From positions 186,001-250,000 of the forward strand of contig NZ_FAOZ01000009.1 of assembly GCF_001536285.1 (NCBI RefSeq): a DNA stretch of 64,000 nt, written 5' to 3'. The notes under the pieces are model-generated. The model did not search any database, had not been told where the DNA came from, and saw only the letters and a list, made by a program, of their open reading frames with translations. Source of the DNA: Parafrankia irregularis. Lineage in GTDB: Bacteria; Actinomycetota; Actinomycetes; Frankiales; Frankiaceae. The translations under genes and the position numbers were made by a program. Of this stretch, positions 49,857 to 57,934 are shown piece by piece (the stretch's first letter is position 1; the number at the start of each line of letters is the position of its first letter).

Positions 49857-50509
49857 GGTGCTACTCCCTGATGGGTAAGGGTACGGGCGAGGGTGGCGAG
49901 AGCGGCGCGCATCCGCGACTTCGCGGTCCCCTCGGGGATCGCGAGCTTGGTCGCGATGTCACGGTAGGTCAGCTCTGTGTAGTACGCCAGCTCCACGACC
50001 TCACGCTGTTTCGGTGGCAGCGCGGCCACGGCGGCCCGCACCGCGTCCGTGTCCTCGCGGGCGAGCAGGTCGTCATCGGGCGCGGCCTCGTCGACGTGCT
50101 GGACGAGGCCACGGGCGGCCCGTTCGGTGGTGCGCCGAGAGGACTCCCGGCGCACCCAGTCGACGGCCCGTCGGTGTGCCAGCACGGCGAGCCAGGTGCG
50201 CAGCCCACCCCGGTTCGGATCGAACCGGAGCGGATGCTGCCAGAAGGTGACCAGCACCTCCTGCAGGACGTCTCGGGCGGCGTCGGCGTCACCGGTGACC
50301 CGTACGGCGACGGCGAGCAGGTAGTGGGCATGCCGCTGGTGCACCTCGGCGAGCGCGGCCGGATCACCGGAGACCACCCGACCGTGCAGGTCGACGATGT
50401 CGTGGTCGGGGTGGCGAGTGGGCGTGGGCGCCGAGCCCCTGTGCGGCCGGTCGGCCGCCCTGTCCGGGCTGTGCACGATGGGCATGGTAGCGCACACACT
50501 CCGCATCAT
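49853..50509 (-). CDS. ECF sigma factor
   Basis: This ECF-group sigma factor is about 218 residues long. Region 2 spans roughly 60-130 (AARDVLQEVLVTFWQHPLRF, then GGLRTWLAVLAHRRAVDWVR), and region 4 about 160-210 (LPPKQREVVELAYYTELTYR, IPEGTAKSRMRAALATLA). The start is uncertain: ATG 50509, 50506 and 50485 are all possible and none has a strong ribosome site. The downstream gene, overlapping by four bases, encodes a zinc-finger anti-sigma fusion, so the two form a regulatory pair. Confidence 0.88.
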   Translation of the reverse strand: MMRSVCATMPIVHSPDRAADRPHRGSAPTPTRHPDHDIVDLHGRVVSGDPAALAEVHQRHAHYLLAVAVRVTGDADAARDVLQEVLVTFWQHPLRFDPNRGGLRTWLAVLAHRRAVDWVRRESSRRTTERAARGLVQHVDEAAPDDDLLAREDTDAVRAAVAALPPKQREVVELAYYTELTYRDIATKLAIPEGTAKSRMRAALATLARTLTHQGVAP

Positions 50510-50552
50510 CCGGTCCCGCTCGCCCGATCTCGTCGCTCGCCGTACCCTCTGC

Positions 50553-52235
50553 TCACGCAATGACCTGGACGCCGGCGCGCAGGGCCACCGTCGCGCCGAC
50601 GACGACGATCAGTGCGGCGCTCGCCACCGGAGCCCAGTACAGGCCCGCGGTAAGCCCCGGAGCCGCGGCGCGCACCCGGCGCAGCAGGGGGACGAGCGTG
50701 CGGTCGAGCAGGAAACCCGCCCCGATCAGGGTCAGCGCCATGCCCGCGCCGTAGGCGAGGACGAGCAGAAGCCCGAACCACGCCCGTCCCAGCGCGACCG
50801 CACCGAGCAGTACGACGATCGCCGACGGCGTCGGCACCATCCCGCCGGCGAATCCGGCGGCGAGCAGGCTCCGCAGCTGCGACCCGTCGGCCGCCGGATG
50901 TGGATGTGTATGCCAGCGCCCCCCGTGCCCGTGCCCGTGCCCGTGCCCGTGCGTGTGCGTGTGTCCGTGTCCGTGTCCGTTTGCGCCGCTGTGGCTGTGG
51001 CGATGGTGGGTGTGAGCGGGGGCCAGGGCCTGGTGGTCCAGGCCCGCTACCGACGGGCTGAGCAGCCCGGATGCGCCGGCGAGCCTCGATCGCAGCAGGC
51101 TCGCGCCGATCCCGGCTATCAGCAGGCCGCTCGCGACGCCGAGCCAGGGATATATCCGCTCCGGAGCGAAGCCACTCGACGCTGACAGCACGATCGCGAG
51201 GATCAGCACACCGCAGGTATGGGTGAGCGTCACCGCCGTCGCGGTGGCGGCCAGCTGCCGCCCGGTCACCGAGCCGCCGACGATCCGGGCCGCCATGACC
51301 GTCTTGCCATGCCCCGGGGCGAACGCATGGGCGGTGCCCAGCACGAATGCGGCGAGCAGGGCGAGCAGGGCCACCCCGACGGTGAGCGAATCCCGCCTGA
51401 CCAGGCCGTCGACCCAGCCGGTGAGGCCGTCATCCCCGCCCTGTGCCCGCCGCGCCTGTTCGGCCGCACCGGTTCCGGGTGTGCCGGTTCCCGGTGCACC
51501 GGCGCCGGCCGCGGGGCCCGTCAGCGGGTCCGTTGCCGCGGGCCCGCCGGGACGCACGGTCAGGGTGGCGCTGGTGACGTCCGACGGCCCGCGCAGAGGA
51601 TCGTCCGGGTATCGGGTGAGCAGATCGGTGGGCGAGCGGTCGGGCACGTCCGAGGCGAGCAGCGTCGTGCCGTCCCCGACGGCGACCGTCTCCCGCCAGC
51701 CGATCCGGTCGGTGTAGGCGGCCAGCCGGAACTGGACCTCGCCCACCGGACCACCGGTCGGGGCGGAGTACCGGCAGACCAGTCGCATCGTCGCGAGCCC
51801 GCCGGACCCGGGCGGGAACGTCACCGAGCCTCCGGCGCCGACGAGCGGGCTGACCTGGCTGTCGAGCACGAGCCTGGTCTGCCTGGACGTCCGGGCGCAT
51901 TCGGCCTCCTGCCAGCGTGCGGGGCCCAGGGCGTCCACATCGGGCCGCAGCTGCGCGGTCGGGATCTCGGCGAAGTCGACGACCACGTCGACGTGAACCG
52001 TCTCGACGCCGACCCGCAGCACACTGGCGCTGTTGACCGTGAAGTTGCCCAGCGGATGCGCGGACGCGGCGCCGCTGCCCGCCAGTACCAGCGCGACCAC
52101 AGCCGTGGCGAGGGCGGCCGCCCGGCGCGGCCAGGTCCAGGTCCAGGCCCAGGCCCAGGTCCGGGTCCGGGTCCGGGAGCGGTGACGGGGATGGGGACGG
52201 ATCCAGGTCCGGGTCGGGGCCTCGGCGCGGGTCAT
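50553..52235 (-). CDS. NicO/RcnA-type nickel-cobalt transporter with His-rich loop
   Basis: This 560-residue membrane protein begins with a signal region and an extracellular domain (HPLGNFTVNSASVLRVGVET) to about residue 250. The transport part begins near 290 (LLALLAAFVLGTAHAFAPGH), with the NicO-family motif GTAHAFAPGHGKT. A His-rich cytoplasmic loop (THTHGHGHGHGHGGRWHTH) separates two helix groups, which ends with about six segments in total. A 6-base tandem repeat near the start encodes TRTRTWAWAWTWTW. ATG 52235 overlaps the TPR gene (ATGA). It probably moves Ni or Co; export or import cannot be told from sequence. Confidence 0.88.
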   Translation of the reverse strand: MTRAEAPTRTWIRPHPRHRSRTRTRTWAWAWTWTWPRRAAALATAVVALVLAGSGAASAHPLGNFTVNSASVLRVGVETVHVDVVVDFAEIPTAQLRPDVDALGPARWQEAECARTSRQTRLVLDSQVSPLVGAGGSVTFPPGSGGLATMRLVCRYSAPTGGPVGEVQFRLAAYTDRIGWRETVAVGDGTTLLASDVPDRSPTDLLTRYPDDPLRGPSDVTSATLTVRPGGPAATDPLTGPAAGAGAPGTGTPGTGAAEQARRAQGGDDGLTGWVDGLVRRDSLTVGVALLALLAAFVLGTAHAFAPGHGKTVMAARIVGGSVTGRQLAATATAVTLTHTCGVLILAIVLSASSGFAPERIYPWLGVASGLLIAGIGASLLRSRLAGASGLLSPSVAGLDHQALAPAHTHHRHSHSGANGHGHGHTHTHGHGHGHGHGGRWHTHPHPAADGSQLRSLLAAGFAGGMVPTPSAIVVLLGAVALGRAWFGLLLVLAYGAGMALTLIGAGFLLDRTLVPLLRRVRAAAPGLTAGLYWAPVASAALIVVVGATVALRAGVQVIA

Positions 52236-53671
52236 CGGGTGCCGCCTTCGAGGGAGGTGAGCAGGGTGCGTGCCCGGGGCACATGCAGCGGCGAGAAATG
52301 CGGGTCGGTCTCCAACGCCGTGCGCAGGTCGCTGATCGCGGCGTCGGTCTGCCCGAGCGCCGCCCGCACGACGCCACGGTGGTAGAGGAACAGCGCCCGA
52401 CGCAGGCCGAGTCCGAGTGCCGAGTCCGCGCTGGCCAGGGCCTCGTCGTCCCGCCCGAGCCGGTGCAGCACCCAGCCGCGGGCGTCGTCGACGAACACAC
52501 CGGCCCGTCGCGGCTCCGTGCCAAGGCCCGTGTCGGGCGCGGTGCTGGGGGCCGGTGGCGCCAGCGCCGTCCACGCGGTGGCCGGCTCGCCGTGGTCGGC
52601 CTCGAACAGGGCCAGCTCGACGTCCACCTCGACGCCCTGGGCGCGCAGCAGCGCCGCGGTCGAGCGCACCAGGTCGTACTGGCGCCGCGCCTCGTCCATC
52701 CGGCCGGCCGCTTCGAGCAGCTCGCCGTGCTCGGCGACGATCCACGGCTGTGGGCTGCGGGTGGTGGCGACGCGGTAGTCGGCCAGCGCGGCCTCGATCT
52801 CACCGCGGGCGGCGGCGACCCGGGCACGGCCGACGAGAAGCTGCACCGACGACGGGTCCTGGACGAGCCCGCGCCGGTAGGCGTCGGCCGCGCCGTCGAG
52901 ATCGCCGCGGTTGCGGGCCAGCTCTCCGAGGTGGAAGCAGGCGAACGCGGCGTCGGCCGGGGATGTCGCGTCGGCGATGACCCGCCGCAGCGTCTCGGCC
53001 GCGGGCTCCGGCTGCCCACGCAGCTCGTACGCGTAGGCGACCCGGGCCAGCGACGCCACATCGGGACGCAGATCGACCGCGGTCTGTGCCGCCGGCCAGG
53101 CCTCGGGGTAGCGCCCGAGCTCGACGAGGGCGTCGAACCGCACCCCGTGAGCTGTCGCGTTGAACGGATTGACGGCGATGGCGGCGTCCGCGGCGCGCAG
53201 CGCGCCGGGGAAGTCGTGACGCGCGGCGGCGAGCGCGGCCCGCCCGGCGAGCGCGGTGTCGTTGCCCTCGGGCCGCAGTGCCAGCGAGCGGGCGAAGGCG
53301 CTCTCGGCCCGCGGGTAGGACGTCGGGTCGCCGGTGCGTCGGGCCAGCTCGACGTAGGCGAGGCCGAGCTCGGCCCAGGCCGGCCAGTCGCCGGGCACCC
53401 GGCCCAGCCGGTCCTGCAGGCGTGCGACGGAAGCGTCCTGCGTACCTGTCACCGCTCGGGCTGTTCTGGATGCCCCGGCTGCTCGGTGATTCGGCGGTGC
53501 GGAGCCGGTGCCTTCGCCCGCCTGTGTGCCCGCCGTCCCGCCGATCGCGGTCAGGGCCCCCGCCGTCAGGACGACTGCCGTCAGGACAACCGCACAGACC
53601 ACGCCGGTGAGCCTCAACGCCCTGCTCGGCCCCGCCCTTTTCGCAGCCCTTGTTCCGCGCCACCACCACAT
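52232..53671 (-). CDS. TPR-repeat secreted or membrane-anchored protein
   Basis: This 479-residue protein has an N-terminal membrane segment (LTGVVCAVVLTAVVLTAGAL, about 22-41) followed by at least eight TPR-like repeats from about residue 85 (WAELGLAYVELARRTGDPTS, ACFHLGELARNRGDLDGAAD). TPRs mediate protein-protein contacts, so it may be a scaffold. ATG 53671 and the ATGA overlap with the NicO gene place it first in the leftward operon of NicO, sigma and anti-sigma genes. Its partner could be the DUF4331 protein encoded divergently. Confidence 0.85.
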   Translation of the reverse strand: MWWWRGTRAAKRAGPSRALRLTGVVCAVVLTAVVLTAGALTAIGGTAGTQAGEGTGSAPPNHRAAGASRTARAVTGTQDASVARLQDRLGRVPGDWPAWAELGLAYVELARRTGDPTSYPRAESAFARSLALRPEGNDTALAGRAALAAARHDFPGALRAADAAIAVNPFNATAHGVRFDALVELGRYPEAWPAAQTAVDLRPDVASLARVAYAYELRGQPEPAAETLRRVIADATSPADAAFACFHLGELARNRGDLDGAADAYRRGLVQDPSSVQLLVGRARVAAARGEIEAALADYRVATTRSPQPWIVAEHGELLEAAGRMDEARRQYDLVRSTAALLRAQGVEVDVELALFEADHGEPATAWTALAPPAPSTAPDTGLGTEPRRAGVFVDDARGWVLHRLGRDDEALASADSALGLGLRRALFLYHRGVVRAALGQTDAAISDLRTALETDPHFSPLHVPRARTLLTSLEGGTR

Positions 53672-53886
53672 GGCCGTCCTCCCCGCGTCCGCGTCCGCCG
53701 TCCAGGCGCCAGGCGGTACAGCCAGGCGTCCAGCAGCGGTTCGGCGCCGTCAGGCCCGCGGACCGGTGCGGGCGGCGACCAAAAACGTCGGGTAGCCGAC
53801 ACGATCCGCGCGGTCTCCACCGCCGAACCACCGGCGTTGATCGGACCGGCGCTCAGGACCGGTCCCGCGATCCCCCAGGGGGAAGC

Positions 53887-55347
53887 ATGAGCAGGCAGAA
53901 GGCTGCCCGCGCCGGCGCAGGTGTCCGCCATCCGCGGCGGGCGCGGCTGTTCCGGCGGCGCCGTGGCGTCGTCGGCGTGGCCGCGCTCGTCGTCGGCGCC
54001 ACGGCCGCCGCGCTGGTGGTCCCACCGATCGCCGCCGAGGCGTCGAGCCATCGGGAGGCCCCGCTGATCAGCGGCGACCCGGCGGTCGACAACACCGACA
54101 CCTACGCCTTCGTCAGCCCCGACGACCCGAACACGGTGACGCTCGTCGCCAACTGGCTGCCCTTCCAGGAACCGGCTGGCGGGCCGAACTTCTACCCGTT
54201 CTCCACCGATGCCCGGTACGACATCAACGTCGACAACAACGGTGACGCGAAGCCCGACATCACCTACCGCTGGACCTTCGCCAGCAGCTACCGCAACCAG
54301 AACACGTTCCTCTACAACACCGGACCGGTGACCTCCCTCGACGACCCGGACCTGAACTTCCGCCAGACCTACCGGCTGGAACGGATCAGCGGCGGGAAGT
54401 CCACGGTGGTCGCCGACAAGGTGCCGGTCGCGCCGTCGTATGTCGGCAACGCGTCGATGCCGGACTACCTCGCGCTGCGCACGGCGTCGCTCACCCCGCT
54501 ACCGGGCGGCGGCAAGACGTTCGCCGGGCAGGCCGACGACCCGTTCTTCCTGGACCTGAGGGTGTTCGACCTGCTGTACGGGGGCAACCTCTCCGAGGTC
54601 GGCCAGGACAGCCTCGCCGGGTTCAACGTGAACTCGATCGTGCTGCAGGTGCCGAAGGCCGATCTCGCGCTCAGGGGCGACCCGGCGCGGAACCCGGTGA
54701 TCGGAGTGTGGAGCAGCACCCAGCGGCGCAGCGCCTCGTTGTACGGGCCGACCGACGGCTCCGGCCAGCAGCTGGCCTTCGGTGGCTGGTCGCAGGTCTC
54801 GCGGCTCGGCGCGCCGCTGGTCAACGAGGTGGTCGTGCCGCTGGGGCAGAAGGACCGGTTCAACGCCTCCACCCCGGCCCGCGACGCCCAGTTCCTGAAG
54901 TTCGTCACCGACCCCGAGCTGCCGAAGCTCATCCAGGCGATCTACAAGATCCCCGCGCCACCGACGCCGCGCAACGATCTGGTCGCGGTCTTCCTGACCG
55001 GTGTCAGCAAGGACAACCTCGGTGTCGACCTGAACGCTCACGCGCTGAACGCCGATGCCGACCGGGCGACGATCGCACCGTCGGAACAGCTGCGGCTGAA
55101 CATGTCCATCCCGCCGACCGCGACGCCGAACCGGCTTGGCGTCCTCGGCGGTGACACGGCGGGCTACCCGAACGGCCGCCGGCTCGGTGACGACGTCGTC
55201 GACATCTCGCTGCAGGCTGTGGAAGGCGCTCTGCTGCCGAAGCCGCCGGCCGCGGTCACCGGCCTCGGTGACGGTGTCGACGGGCCCGACGTGCGCTTCC
55301 GGGGCTGGTTCCCCTACGTCGGCCTGCCCACCTCGGGCTCGAGCTGA
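53887..55347 (+). CDS. Secreted DUF4331 protein
   Basis: This 486-residue exported protein has a basic N-terminus, a hydrophobic segment (GVVGVAALVVGATAAALVVP) and then the DUF4331 opening ASSHREAPLISGDPAVDNTD. Other family text includes YPFSTDARYDINVDNNGDAK and GYPNGRRLGDDVVDISLQA. DUF4331 proteins are exported and of unknown biochemical function; the fold may be beta-rich. ATG 53887 follows GGGGGAAGC. The gene is divergent from the TPR-NicO-sigma operon, an association I recall recurring in actinobacteria but could not check here. Confidence 0.88.
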   Translation: MSRQKAARAGAGVRHPRRARLFRRRRGVVGVAALVVGATAAALVVPPIAAEASSHREAPLISGDPAVDNTDTYAFVSPDDPNTVTLVANWLPFQEPAGGPNFYPFSTDARYDINVDNNGDAKPDITYRWTFASSYRNQNTFLYNTGPVTSLDDPDLNFRQTYRLERISGGKSTVVADKVPVAPSYVGNASMPDYLALRTASLTPLPGGGKTFAGQADDPFFLDLRVFDLLYGGNLSEVGQDSLAGFNVNSIVLQVPKADLALRGDPARNPVIGVWSSTQRRSASLYGPTDGSGQQLAFGGWSQVSRLGAPLVNEVVVPLGQKDRFNASTPARDAQFLKFVTDPELPKLIQAIYKIPAPPTPRNDLVAVFLTGVSKDNLGVDLNAHALNADADRATIAPSEQLRLNMSIPPTATPNRLGVLGGDTAGYPNGRRLGDDVVDISLQAVEGALLPKPPAAVTGLGDGVDGPDVRFRGWFPYVGLPTSGSS

Positions 55348-55361
55348 CGGGCGGCGACGAC

Positions 55362-55793
55362 ATGCGCGCAATCCCGCGCGGCGGCCACCGCGGCGGCCAC
55401 GCATCCTTACTCGCCGCCGTCCTCGCTCTCGGCGTCGTCGTCGCCGGAACGACCGCCTGCTCGGATGACGGCCCACCGCCGCTGCCCGAGGCCGGTGCGT
55501 TCGCCGCCGGCGTCTGCCGGGACCTGGCTCCGGACCTGATCGAGACGCTGCGGCTCACCCAGTCGGCGCCCGGCGCCGCGGACGGGATCGCGACGCTCGC
55601 CCGCGACCTCGTGCCGTCCCAGGAGAAGCTCTACAACCAGATCGGGGCCGCGGGGGAGTACGCCGGCGATCTGGAGCGGGTCACCACCGCGGTCGGTTTC
55701 CTTCGGCTGCGGGTGGACGCCGGAACCTACGAACCGGCCCTGCTCACGGAGGTGACGACGAGCACCCGGCAGCTGGTGGAGCGCTGTACCTGA
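55362..55793 (+). CDS. Small lipoprotein of unknown function
   Basis: This 143-residue protein carries a lipoprotein signal: MRAIPRGGHRGGHAS, a hydrophobic run and the lipobox AGTTACS (Cys at about 33). The mature part is helical and lacks recognisable motifs (FAAGVCRDLAPDLIETLRLT). It begins 14 bases after the DUF4331 stop, so it is very likely co-transcribed with it and exported to the same place. I do not recognise a family. Confidence 0.7.
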   Translation: MRAIPRGGHRGGHASLLAAVLALGVVVAGTTACSDDGPPPLPEAGAFAAGVCRDLAPDLIETLRLTQSAPGAADGIATLARDLVPSQEKLYNQIGAAGEYAGDLERVTTAVGFLRLRVDAGTYEPALLTEVTTSTRQLVERCT

Positions 55794-55822
55794 CCGGCGG
55801 TCACAGGCACTCGGCAGAGCCA

Positions 55823-55863
55823 CTGGTCCCCCGTTTCGCCGCTGCGGCGGGACGGGGAACCAG
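55823..55863 (+). terminator. Strong hairpin after the DUF4331 operon
   Basis: CTGGTCCCCCGT (55823-55834) pairs with ACGGGGAACCAG (55852-55863) with one mismatch, and an inner CGCCG/CGGCG stem (55837-55849) stacks inside. It lies 30 bases past the small-lipoprotein stop. Confidence 0.7.
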
Positions 55864-55974
55864 TCGATCCCAGGCCCTGGGAACATCGGCCAGGGCGCCG
55901 GCGTGTTGTCGAGAAGCGGACAGAAGGCGCGCAAATCCGGCATCCATCCCGTGGTGGTCGCTAGGGTCGTCACT

Positions 55975-56601
55975 GTGAGTGGTCGGGGATCTCTTGGTCT
56001 GTCCAGCAGTATCGGTCTGTCCAGCAGGCTTGGTCTGTCCAGCAGGCTTGGCCTGGCGGTAGTCGCGTGTGTCGCCTTCGCGGGATGCTCCGGGGAATCC
56101 GACCGGGAAACCGCGCCGGACGCCCGCGCGACGGTGTCGAACGCGCCCGACGCGAGCGCGACCGGCGAGGCGGCGCCAACGCCGTCGCCGGCGCCGCAGG
56201 CTCTTCCGCCGTCACCACTGCCGACCACGGCCTACCCGCCGTTGCCCGGCTTCGGTACGGCGCACGATTTCGGCAGCGTGACGGCTGTCTCCGGCACCGA
56301 CGCCGCCGGTGGTGCCACGCTGACTCTCGACCGGTTGGCCTACATCCACTGCACACCGCAGCCGAACCAGCTGGAGGAGTGCCTCGACGGTTACCGCGTC
56401 GAGCCGGTGGACGCGGGCCGGCGCCAGTACCCGGTGGCATCGACCGTCAAGGTCACCCTGGTCGTGCAACCCGAGATGTACCGGGACGGCACGCTCGCCG
56501 ACCTGCGGGCGTTCGTCGCCGAACGGCCGTCCAACCTGATGCTCCTGCGCCTCGACGAGGCGGGCCGGGTCGTCGCCGTCGGCCAGCCCTGGGTGCCCTG
56601 A
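55975..56601 (+). CDS. Lipoprotein of unknown function with repeat-built signal peptide
   Basis: This 208-residue lipoprotein is predicted from GTG 55975. Its signal region is built of 18-base repeats that encode SSSIGLSSRLGLSSRLGLA, ending in a hydrophobic run and lipobox VAFAGCS. An Ala/Pro-rich tether (about 40-75) is followed by a compact domain containing ATLTLDRLAYIHCTPQP and VKVTLVVQPEMYRDG. No family was recognised. The upstream GTG codons at 55951 and 55954 are alternatives. It lies past the terminator of the DUF4331 unit, so it may have its own promoter. Confidence 0.65.
   Translation: MSGRGSLGLSSSIGLSSRLGLSSRLGLAVVACVAFAGCSGESDRETAPDARATVSNAPDASATGEAAPTPSPAPQALPPSPLPTTAYPPLPGFGTAHDFGSVTAVSGTDAAGGATLTLDRLAYIHCTPQPNQLEECLDGYRVEPVDAGRRQYPVASTVKVTLVVQPEMYRDGTLADLRAFVAERPSNLMLLRLDEAGRVVAVGQPWVP
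55985..56041 (+). repeat. 18-bp tandem repeat in a coding region
   Basis: Three copies of a unit close to GGTCTGTCCAGCAGGCTT run in frame through the N-terminal signal region of the lipoprotein gene. Copy-number change would lengthen or shorten the signal peptide by six residues without breaking the frame. Confidence 0.7.
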
Positions 56602-56631
56602 CCTGGCCGAGGGCTGAGTACCCACCGGCGC

Positions 56632-57300
56632 TCAGCTGCGGAGCTCCCTGCTGGGACGGATCAGGTGGAAGCCGCTGACAGCTCCGTGCAGAACGAGCGA
56701 CCACCTGGTGTCCCCGGCCGAGGACCACCGAAGGGACCACCACGTCAGCGAGGCGTGGGCGACGGAGAAGCCGAACGGCATGCGCACGGTCGGCGGGATG
56801 CCCAGGTGGAGCCGATGGGCCGCCTCCACCGTCTCGCCGTGCGCGATGACGAGGACACGCTGGCCCTCGTGCCGGGCGATCATCTCCTGCAGGCAACCGC
56901 CGGCCCGGGTGAGGAACTGGCTCCAGCTCTCCGACCCCGGGGCGAAGGGCTCCTCGGGCCGGTCGGAGGGATGGCCGCCGAACTCGGCGATGATGTCGGC
57001 CCACGGTCGGCCGTCCGCCTCGCCGTGATCGGGCCCCGTCAGCCGTGGCTCGATCCGCACCGGCAGCGTGAGCTCGTCGCTGACGGCCTGCGTGGTCTCC
57101 CTGACCCGCAACCGGGGTGATGCGTAGAGGGCGTCGATGGGGCGGTCGTCGTGCAGCGGCCGCAGGGCCCTGGCGAGGTCCGCCGCCTGGGTGCGGCCGC
57201 GCTGTGTCAGGCCGGTGCAGCCCAGGTCGCCGCCGGCGATCCAAGCGATGTTGCAGTGCGCCTCGCCGTGCCGCACCAGCAGCAAATCTGTGTCGGGCAC
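56632..57300 (-). CDS. Histidine phosphatase (phosphoglycerate mutase-like)
   Basis: This 222-residue protein of the histidine phosphatase superfamily has the nucleophile motif LLVRHGEAHCN (about residues 7-17), the second His in VIAHGETVEAAH, and conserved Arg residues in RETTQAV. GTG 57300 follows AGGAG by 8 bases. It would remove phosphate from a small molecule or act as a mutase; substrate unknown. It is transcribed alone, converging on the lipoprotein gene. Confidence 0.9.
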   Translation of the reverse strand: MPDTDLLLVRHGEAHCNIAWIAGGDLGCTGLTQRGRTQAADLARALRPLHDDRPIDALYASPRLRVRETTQAVSDELTLPVRIEPRLTGPDHGEADGRPWADIIAEFGGHPSDRPEEPFAPGSESWSQFLTRAGGCLQEMIARHEGQRVLVIAHGETVEAAHRLHLGIPPTVRMPFGFSVAHASLTWWSLRWSSAGDTRWSLVLHGAVSGFHLIRPSRELRS

Positions 57301-57934
57301 GCATGTACTCCTGTGGGCTTCGGTGGCAGTACCAGTGAGTTTGACTCATGGCGGCCAGCCAGGTCCTGGGATTCGTGGGAATGATCCAGAGAAGCGCCGA
57401 GTCGTGATCGGGATAATCGGACCGATCGTGGCTCGTCGGGAGCGTGAAGCCGGAGGTCCGGTGTGGGGGAATTGTTGTGCAGGCCCACCGCGCATCTGGG
57501 TTGACATCGCGGCGGCGAGTCGTGGTGAATTTGTCGTCATTCCCGCCCGATTTCGACCTGGCGGATAGCTCGTGCCCACGGTGACCGATTTCTGTAAATG
57601 TCTGTCGAGACATCCTGTGCTGTTGGCCGTGGAAATCGTCTAAAGAAGTCGCGCGACATCGAATTCGATTGATGATTCGGGAAGTTGTTGGTGTCGACGG
57701 TGGCGGTGCGCGTTCGTGGGCCAGTCGGGGGGCGGATCATTCTTCTGGTCGGTGTGAGAATTCGAGGTTGGCCGCTGGAGGTCGGGTTGTCAAGGCGGTC
57801 GAAGTGGCGGTGGAACTCGTTGTGTCCTCCCTCTTCTGGTGCGGTCAACCCGCCTGATTCTGGGGCTAGCATCGCCGTTGTGATCGAACGTCCGTTCGAT
57901 TGGGTGGAGCGTGATCAGAGCGGAGGTCAGTGCC
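57301..57934. other. Intergenic 634-bp region
   Basis: The middle (about 57570-57700) is lower in GC than the rest of the window. Apart from the SOS box near 57884 I found no assigned feature. Open frames here lack ribosome sites. It may hold an unrecognised RNA or old mobile DNA, which cannot be decided by eye. Confidence 0.45.
57867..57900 (+). promoter_or_regulatory. SOS (LexA) box at the DUF222-HNH promoter
   Basis: TCGAAC-N4-GTTCGA (57884-57899) is a perfect match to the mycobacterial/actinobacterial LexA site, inside an 18-bp palindrome 57883-57900. TAGCAT (57867-57872) just upstream may be the -10, so bound LexA would cover the start region. The gene follows 35 bases later. Confidence 0.8.
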
